Origin: Spongiibacter sp. IMCC21906
Lineage (GTDB): Bacteria; Pseudomonadota; Gammaproteobacteria; Pseudomonadales; Spongiibacteraceae
Direction: 5' to 3'
Assembly: GCF_001010805.1 (NCBI RefSeq)
Contig: NZ_CP011477.1
Coordinates: 2,433,001 to 2,497,000 of the forward strand
Length of the DNA stretch: 64,000 bases
The translations under genes and the position numbers were made by a program. How positions within the stretch are numbered: the first letter of the stretch is position 1; every line of letters starts with the position of its first letter. Under the pieces are notes generated by a model. It made no database searches. It was not told the origin of the DNA and was given only the letters and a program-made list of their open reading frames with translations. Below are positions 57,940 to 64,000 of the stretch, piece by piece.

Positions 57940-58168
57940 CGTCCGACCTCATACGATCAAGCTGTCGATATTTTGACAAACCACCAAGAAACGGGCGCAA
58001 AAACTGTCGAAATATTGACACAAAAGCTGCTTTTATAAGCAAAAACAGCCACTTGTCGTAAAGGTAGCAGGTTTCAGGCCAGCTTTTCGCTTACTATGCA
58101 CGCGCCATAGATTAGCCAAGGGACGGTGTTACCAGCTTGCTCACCAGCGTATTTATTATTAACGGTGT

Positions 58169-59068
58169 TTAGTGCAGCTGGGTCACTTCAATAAAGTCGT
58201 TTTCATGCACGTCGGTCGGAATATTACCCGCATCCACCGTCTGCGCGGAATCAAAACCATACTCCTGGCGCTCACCACTGCGGTCAATTTCCAAGCTGGC
58301 AAAATCAAAGAGATTGCCGTCGGCCATTTGCGACGGGGCAATGTTTTGCATAGATGAAAATATTTTCTCGATACGGCTCGGGTCGCTCTTTTCCCAATCC
58401 AGCAGCATCTGGCGGATATTTTGGCGCTGCAAATTTTCCTGCGATCCGCAAAGGTTACACGGAATAATCGGAAATGCTTTGCTCTGGGCGAATTGCTCTA
58501 TATCCCGCTCCCGACAATACGCCAAGGGGCGAATAACAACATTACGGCGATCATCAGACAACAGTTTGGGCGGCATTCCTGCCATTCTTGAACCGTAAAA
58601 CATATTTAAAAACAGTGTTTGAACAATATCGTCTTTATGATGACCCAAAGCAATTTTGGTGGCGCCAATCTCTTCGGCAAAGGCGTAAAGGGTTCCTCGT
58701 CGCAGTCGCGAGCACAGGCCGCAGGTCGTTTTACCTTCTGGGATTTTTTGCTTAACAATCGAATAGGTATCTTTATTGACGATGTAATATTCAATACCCA
58801 GCGTATCCAGGTATTCTGGCAGAATATGCTCGGGGTAACCCGGCTGCTTCTGGTCCATATTCACCGCCACCAGATCAAATTTGATCGGCGCGCTCTTCTG
58901 CAAATTCATCAGAATATCCAGCATGGTGTAGCTGTCTTTACCACCAGACAGACACACCATAATGCGATCGCCCTCTTCTATCATGCAGTAATCGTCAATC
59001 GCTTGACCGGTATGACGGCGGATGCGTTTTTGCAGCTTGTTAAATTCCAGCTTAGACAAGGTGGTCAT
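58169..59068 (-). CDS. ttcA: tRNA 2-thiocytidine(32) synthetase
   Basis: 299 residues. PP-loop '[12 protein letters not shown]' (SGGKDS at 41-46), C116/C119 in '[12 protein letters not shown]' and a third cluster Cys in '[15 protein letters not shown]'. It thiolates C32 of several tRNAs using an Fe-S cluster and ATP. It lies upstream of the reduced flagellar locus on the same strand with a 229-bp gap, so it is probably separate. Confidence 0.96.
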   Translation of the reverse strand: MTTLSKLEFNKLQKRIRRHTGQAIDDYCMIEEGDRIMVCLSGGKDSYTMLDILMNLQKSAPIKFDLVAVNMDQKQPGYPEHILPEYLDTLGIEYYIVNKDTYSIVKQKIPEGKTTCGLCSRLRRGTLYAFAEEIGATKIALGHHKDDIVQTLFLNMFYGSRMAGMPPKLLSDDRRNVVIRPLAYCRERDIEQFAQSKAFPIIPCNLCGSQENLQRQNIRQMLLDWEKSDPSRIEKIFSSMQNIAPSQMADGNLFDFASLEIDRSGERQEYGFDSAQTVDAGNIPTDVHENDFIEVTQLH

Positions 59069-59521
59069 GGGGCCAACCTACTCGGGAGTGTGGGTAGAAA
59101 CGAAAGGGCGGCATTATATAGAAACGGACAAATTACAGCCAATGCTTACGGCGGCCAGAAACGCTAAAGTCCATTCAATCACGCTATTTGATCGCAAAAC
59201 CGCCGCCAGTTTGCACTTCTGTCACACGGTCCACTGGCAATCTTTGCCCGACATGCTTATCATTACCGCGCCAAAAATACCTGGCACGAGGTGTAAAGGT
59301 ACCTCTAATGCGTTTCTGGTAAATTCCTGCCCAGCACCCGCTCAGCGATAATGTGCGGTAAAGTACTTGGCCAAGAATGAGTTAAATGTATTAGAGGTGC
59401 CTTTTCACGGCCAGACCCCGGCACGGGTGCAGCGTCGGAAGGTGTAATCCACCTCCGATTGCACCCGCTCTCAAATTCTTGATCAGAGTCTTTTACCAAA
59501 TACCAACAAAGGGAACGCTCC
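59069..59521 (+). promoter_or_regulatory. 453-bp ttcA-mdh gap with a structured mdh leader
   Basis: At 59425-59466 a compact three-step hairpin forms: GGGTGCA/TGCACCC (7 bp), TCGGA/TCCGA (5 bp) and GGTG/CACC (4 bp) with a TAATC loop. It ends 55 bases before the mdh ATG and has no T run, so it is not a classical terminator. Further up, AAAGGTACCTCTAAT (59295-59309) has an inverted near-copy ATTAGAGGTGCCTTT (59390-59404). These may be leader-RNA control elements. No gene is evident; an AAGGGAACG ribosome site precedes mdh. Confidence 0.5.
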
Positions 59522-60502
<981 letters not shown>

Positions 60503-60550
60503 ACCGGTTTAGCACCCTGGCGATTCACTCATCGCTAGACCGCTAACGTC

Positions 60551-60580
60551 AAAAGCGACCTCCGGGTCGCTTTTTTTGTT
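60551..60580 (+). terminator. Rho-independent terminator after mdh
   Basis: AAAAGCGACC-TCCG-GGTCGCTTTT is a strong stem with a stable TCCG-type tetraloop, followed by TTT, about 50 bases past the mdh stop. Confidence 0.95.
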
Positions 60581-60682
60581 TTAAACCACCAAAAGATCTA
60601 AAAACGTAATTCAAAGCCGCTTAATCACCCCCGTGTGACACACACCTCCCCAGCGATACCGGCGGCAACGGCGGTCTACTGG

Positions 60683-60704
60683 ATACCGGCTCAGAGGCCG
60701 GTAT
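60683..60704. repeat. Small REP-like palindrome
   Basis: ATACCGGC-TCAGAG-GCCGGTAT, an 8-bp perfect stem with a 6-base loop, flanked by GG and GACG. Short elements of the type GGATACCGGC...GCCGGTATGACG are commonly dispersed in bacterial intergenic regions. Only one copy is visible here. The rest of the gap 60581-60893 shows no gene; it should hold the promoter of the DUF4344 gene. Confidence 0.5.
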
Positions 60705-60893
60705 GACGACAAAAAAGCACGCTGAGCAGAAGGCTTTACAAAACTTTTCTGCTAAAAACTGGCAGTTTCCTCACCCCCATCTATACTCACAATGACACAC
60801 ACAAAACGATGGAGGACATTGCCCCACATTTACAAAATCTGCAAAAAAGAAGTCAACTGAAGTACTCCAAAAAATAATAGTCAGGAGATTACT

Positions 60894-61709
60894 ATGCTCT
60901 CAGTTCACCGTTACTCAAAAAACCTTATTATCGCGCTGCTGTTGTCCGTGTTTGCCGTTCCAGCCGTTGCAAGTAGTATCAACGTCGTCTACGACGAAGC
61001 GACCTCGCGCTCTTCAAAACGTGTTCAGGCCTTATTTCTGGATTCCAATATTTCTTCTCGATTAATAGAAGTTGCCGAGCAAGATTGGCGAATCCCCGAC
61101 GGTCTCACCCTCCATTTTGTTGATTCTGACGAACCAGAAATGTATTACGGCGCGGGTAACAACGAAATCGTTGTGTCCTACGCGTTTTTACCTGATTTTC
61201 AGAAACAATTGAAAAAAGTTGGTATTGGCAACAGCAAGCAAGAGCGCTTAGAAACCTCGCTGCGTTTTACCCAGATTTTGATGTTTATGGAGTTGGGTTA
61301 CGCCATGTTCGATAAGGCCGATGTCATTACCACCGGCCGAGGTGAGCAAGAGTCCGTCGCATTTATGATCTCCACCATTATGGAATCGGACAAACGCCAC
61401 GGCATCGACACCTTTGAAGTACTAGGCGCGTTTCTTGCCCTTTCACACGAAGCCTCAATCAGCCCCGAAGGGAGCGAAATTCGTCAGTATTGGGGGAATC
61501 GTGGCTTGATTATGAAACCGCCCTACGACGAGTTTTGCCTCATTGTCGGTAGCGCAACAGAAAAGTACCAAGACCTAGCCAACCAGCTGAAATACTCAAC
61601 AGAGCGGGTTAGCGAATGTCAGGATAAATTCGCTAACAATAACAACAGCTGGATGAAGCAGCTGCAACCCTTCCAACGCTCAAAGGTAAGCGTCGCAGCC
61701 GATCTTTAA
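60894..61709 (+). CDS. DUF4344-like protein with degenerate metallopeptidase motif
   Basis: 271 residues. Signal peptide (1-27, 'LLLSVFAVPAVASS'), then a domain resembling the DUF4344 putative metallopeptidases: 'NEIVVSYAFLPDFQKQL' and, where members have an HExGHA zinc motif, 'MFMELGYAMFD' here. Both His ligands are thus replaced (Met and Tyr), while the downstream 'GRGEQESVAFMISTIM' keeps the pattern of the family's 'GREEDAADQ' segment. Probably a secreted or periplasmic protein without zinc-peptidase activity. A strong CAGGAG ribosome site precedes the ATG. Alone, with its own terminator. Confidence 0.75.
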   Translation: MLSVHRYSKNLIIALLLSVFAVPAVASSINVVYDEATSRSSKRVQALFLDSNISSRLIEVAEQDWRIPDGLTLHFVDSDEPEMYYGAGNNEIVVSYAFLPDFQKQLKKVGIGNSKQERLETSLRFTQILMFMELGYAMFDKADVITTGRGEQESVAFMISTIMESDKRHGIDTFEVLGAFLALSHEASISPEGSEIRQYWGNRGLIMKPPYDEFCLIVGSATEKYQDLANQLKYSTERVSECQDKFANNNNSWMKQLQPFQRSKVSVAADL

Positions 61710-61733
61710 GCGCCGCCAATCCCCTTCCCGCCA

Positions 61734-61766
61734 GCCTACCGCAGCATTGCCGCGGTAGGCTTTTTT
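61734..61766 (+). terminator. Rho-independent terminator after the DUF4344 gene
   Basis: GCCTACCGC (61734-61742) pairs with GCGGTAGGC (61752-61760), 9 bp with a 9-base loop, followed by six T residues. Confidence 0.95.
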
Positions 61767-61942
61767 ACTCCTCTATATTCATTACCGTCGCACCAAATTC
61801 CGTATGTCATATACCGCTATATTGTTAAAAAACAAGCAATTATCGCGATCTCTGTGCAACTTTCTTTGACACAAGCAAGGCCCTACCGGTTAAATGGTAA
61901 TGCTAATTTCCCCACTGTCACTTACGCATCCTGGACCTTTGA

Positions 61943-63658
61943 TTGAACGCCACGACCATTAACACACTCTTTTTGATTGGGTCCGTACTGGTTGCGGCGA
62001 GCATTCTATTCAGCGCCATGTCCTCTCGGTTGGGCATTCCCATCTTGGTGATTTTTCTCGGCGTTGGCATGATGGCCGGGGTCGATGGCTTTGGCGGCAT
62101 TGTTTTTGACAACTATCCTCTCGCCTATTTAGTCAGCAACCTGGCATTGGCGGTCATTCTTCTCGACGGCGGGATGCGCACCCGTACCAGCAGCTTCAGG
62201 GTGGCGCTGCGACCAGCCCTTTCTCTTGCCAGTGTTGGGGTATTGATTACAGCCAGCCTGACTGGAGGGCTGGCCGCTTATCTGTTTGACCTGCCCTGGC
62301 TAGAAGGCATGTTGATTGGCGCTATTGTCGGCTCAACCGATGCCGCTGCGGTATTCTCGTTGCTGGGGGGCCAAGGCCTTAACGAGCGGGTCTCCTCCAC
62401 CCTGGAAATCGAGTCGGGCAGCAACGACCCAATGGCCATGTTCCTGACCATTGCCTTGATTGACCTCATTGCCGCGGGCCAAAGTCAGATTGGCATTGGC
62501 ATGTTGTGGCATTTACTGGTGCAGTTTGGGCTGGGTCTGTTTTTTGGTTTAGCCGGGGGCTGGCTGCTTTGGCGTCTGATCAACCGGGTCGAATTGGCCA
62601 ATGGCTTGTATCCTCTGCTGGCGGTAAGTGGCGGGTTAATTATTTACGCCGTCAGCACCGGCCTTGGCGGCAGTGGCATTCTGGCTATTTATCTCTGTGG
62701 TTTGATCATTGGTAATCGGCCCATTCGCAACCGCCACGGCATTTTGCATATGTTCGACGGCTTGGCCTGGCTCAGCCAAATCGCCATGTTCTTGGTGCTG
62801 GGTTTATTGGTCACCCCCAGCGAGATGCTGCCCATTGCCCTGCCTGCACTGATATTGGCGCTGTGGATGATCTTGGTTGCCCGCCCCGCTGCGGTGTTTA
62901 TCAGCCTTGCACCGTTTCGCAACTTTAACCTGCGTGAGCGGCTGTTTATTTCTTGGGTGGGTTTGCGGGGCGCGGTGCCGGTTATTCTGGCTATTTTTCC
63001 GATGATGGCCGGATTGGAAAATGCCCAGCTATTTTTCAATACCGCGTTTTTTATTGTCTTGGTCTCACTGCTCATACAGGGCAGCAGCTTAAGCTTTGCT
63101 GCCCGCAAAGCCGACGTATTAATACCGCCTATTCCCATGCCCATCTCTCGGGTAGGTATGGAGGTGCACCAAGCCAGTCAATGGGAATTATTCGTCTACG
63201 AGCTGGGGCCAGAGAAATGGTTTATCGGCAACGAACTCCGCGCGTTGCATTTACCCACTGGCACCCGCATTGCCGCGCTGTTTCGGAATAAAGTCCTGCA
63301 ACACCCCAGCGGTAGTACCCAGTTATTGGCCGGGGATATTCTCTGCGTTATTGGCCACGAGGCCGACTTGCCCGCACTGGGAAAACTGTTCAGCGAGCCA
63401 CCAAAACAAGCTTTGGATATGAGCTTTTTTGGCAGCTTTTTGCTCGACGCCAATGCCCGCTTGGGTGACTTGGCGGCGATTTATCCCATACCCTTAAAAG
63501 AGATTGACCCCGACGAAACCATCGGCAATTTTGTCAATCAGCGCGTAGGGGGCAAAACCGTCTTAGGTGACCACATACAGCACTGGGGGATGATCTGGAC
63601 CGTTGCCGAAATGCAGGGTGAGCAGCTCCACAAAATCGGTGTGAAGCCCGTCAGCTAG
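61943..63658 (+). CDS. nhaP2: K+(Na+)/H+ antiporter, NhaP2/CvrA type
   Basis: 571 residues from a TTG start. That start gives '[19 protein letters not shown]', which aligns with the known NhaP2 N-terminus 'MDATTINSLFLIG'; no ATG is available in frame. About 12-13 membrane helices span 8-390 with the CPA1 motifs '[20 protein letters not shown]' and '[18 protein letters not shown]' (ion-binding Asp). The cytoplasmic part holds a TrkA-C/RCK_C-type domain (about 405-480). It extrudes K+ in exchange for protons and protects against high potassium or alkaline stress. Confidence 0.94.
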   Translation: MNATTINTLFLIGSVLVAASILFSAMSSRLGIPILVIFLGVGMMAGVDGFGGIVFDNYPLAYLVSNLALAVILLDGGMRTRTSSFRVALRPALSLASVGVLITASLTGGLAAYLFDLPWLEGMLIGAIVGSTDAAAVFSLLGGQGLNERVSSTLEIESGSNDPMAMFLTIALIDLIAAGQSQIGIGMLWHLLVQFGLGLFFGLAGGWLLWRLINRVELANGLYPLLAVSGGLIIYAVSTGLGGSGILAIYLCGLIIGNRPIRNRHGILHMFDGLAWLSQIAMFLVLGLLVTPSEMLPIALPALILALWMILVARPAAVFISLAPFRNFNLRERLFISWVGLRGAVPVILAIFPMMAGLENAQLFFNTAFFIVLVSLLIQGSSLSFAARKADVLIPPIPMPISRVGMEVHQASQWELFVYELGPEKWFIGNELRALHLPTGTRIAALFRNKVLQHPSGSTQLLAGDILCVIGHEADLPALGKLFSEPPKQALDMSFFGSFLLDANARLGDLAAIYPIPLKEIDPDETIGNFVNQRVGGKTVLGDHIQHWGMIWTVAEMQGEQLHKIGVKPVS

Positions 63659-63675
63659 CTTCTAATCTCACTACG

Positions 63676-64000
63676 CTACTCGGGCTTGGTGGGTTCAGCA
63701 GCGCTGCCATTTTCATTATTAGCGCTCTTATCAGCATGCTCCTCGGTTCGTGGGTCCATTTCAAACGCGGCCGGTGACGTCGCGGCCATCGGAATAAACG
63801 GCTCGGTTTCGTCCACAACCGGTAACACATGACTTTTTCGGCGCCGTGAAATACCAAAGGCAAACAACAGCAGGCAGCTTCCTGAATACAAAAACAGCCC
63901 ACCGGGCCCAAACAACGACATCACCCCCGAGGCGATGGGAGCACCAATCGCCGAGCAAACACCCAGCACAAAAAGAATGCCACTGCCCACCATCACAAAC
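63676..64000 (-). CDS. C-terminal end of an MFS transporter (cut by right edge)
   Basis: The open frame runs to the right edge (a GTG at 63996 is only an internal codon). The visible ~107 residues hold two membrane helices ('GILFVLGVCSAIGAPIASGV', 'GLFLYSGSCLLLFAFGIS') with the Gly-rich pattern of the last helices of major facilitator transporters of the YcaD type, then a 57-residue Glu/Asp/Pro-rich cytoplasmic tail. Function cannot be named. Convergent with nhaP2, with a 17-bp gap. Confidence 0.75.
   Translation of the reverse strand, partial: FVMVGSGILFVLGVCSAIGAPIASGVMSLFGPGGLFLYSGSCLLLFAFGISRRRKSHVLPVVDETEPFIPMAATSPAAFEMDPRTEEHADKSANNENGSAAEPTKPE

Noticed and set aside
57815-58042. Open frame with an ATG at 57952 overlapping the fliF start
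   Set aside because: It is in another frame, has no family likeness and its start serves only as the source of the GAGG used by the TTG of the FliF-like gene.

Overview
The window is 64 kb of chromosomal DNA from a gammaproteobacterium, gene-dense and almost free of mobile elements. Gene order leuC-leuD-leuB-asd-usg-fimV-truA-trpF, accD-folC-dedD-cvpA-purF-metZ and an intact ccmABCDEFGHI operon match the Pseudomonas/Cellvibrionales pattern as I know it. Two long TonB-dependent receptors, a MetZ-type methionine pathway and an NhaP2-type antiporter suggest a free-living aerobic, possibly marine, member of the Cellvibrionales/Spongiibacteraceae. That placement is inference; there is no rRNA here.

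Layout. 1-3.4 kb: RND efflux pump (cut by the left edge), its adaptor and a divergent TetR repressor with a clear inverted-repeat operator. 3.4-7.9 kb: small MscS-like protein, then a MoxR/DUF58/transglutaminase operon. 7.9-27.1 kb: a long minus-strand block of biosynthesis and envelope genes (metZ, purF, cvpA, dedD, folC, accD, trpA, trpB, trpF, truA, fimV, usg, asd, leuB, leuD, leuC), with a divergent LysR regulator. 28.2-29.7 kb: a MobA-like/XdhC pair for molybdenum hydroxylase maturation. 29.8-35.0 kb: two tandem paralogous TonB-dependent receptors sharing an upstream palindrome. 35.4-40.4 kb: flavodoxin-like protein, gloA, lipoprotein lytic transglycosylase, ligA, zipA. 40.6-44.1 kb: smc. 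44.3-51.4 kb: the cytochrome c maturation operon. 51.5-57.9 kb: a reduced flagellar-switch/chemotaxis locus. 58.2-64.0 kb: ttcA, mdh, a DUF4344 protein, an NhaP2-type antiporter and the end of an MFS transporter.

The most interesting region is 51.5-57.9 kb. Nine minus-strand genes, several overlapping, encode in transcription order a very short FliF, FliG, a stand-alone Hpt protein, FliM, FliN, an unknown two-helix membrane protein, FleN/FlhG, a CheY-like receiver and a CheA reduced to its P1 and P3-like parts. There is no filament, hook, rod, export gate, FlhF, FliA, stator, CheA kinase domain, CheB, CheR or CheW here. The order is collinear with the ancestral fliFG...fliMN...flhF-fleN...cheY-cheA...cheW-ccmA supercluster of Pseudomonas, next to the same ccm operon, so it looks like in-place reduction rather than transfer. 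All frames are open. The FliF tail that binds FliG, the FliM peptide that binds CheY, the FliG EHPQ motif and the FleN ATPase motifs are kept. By contrast the FliF periplasmic region is cut to the RBM3 part and the charged torque residues of FliG are replaced. I infer a membrane-anchored C-ring that no longer rotates and may act as a polar scaffold or signal-integrating platform. Whether the genome holds other flagellar genes elsewhere cannot be seen from this window.
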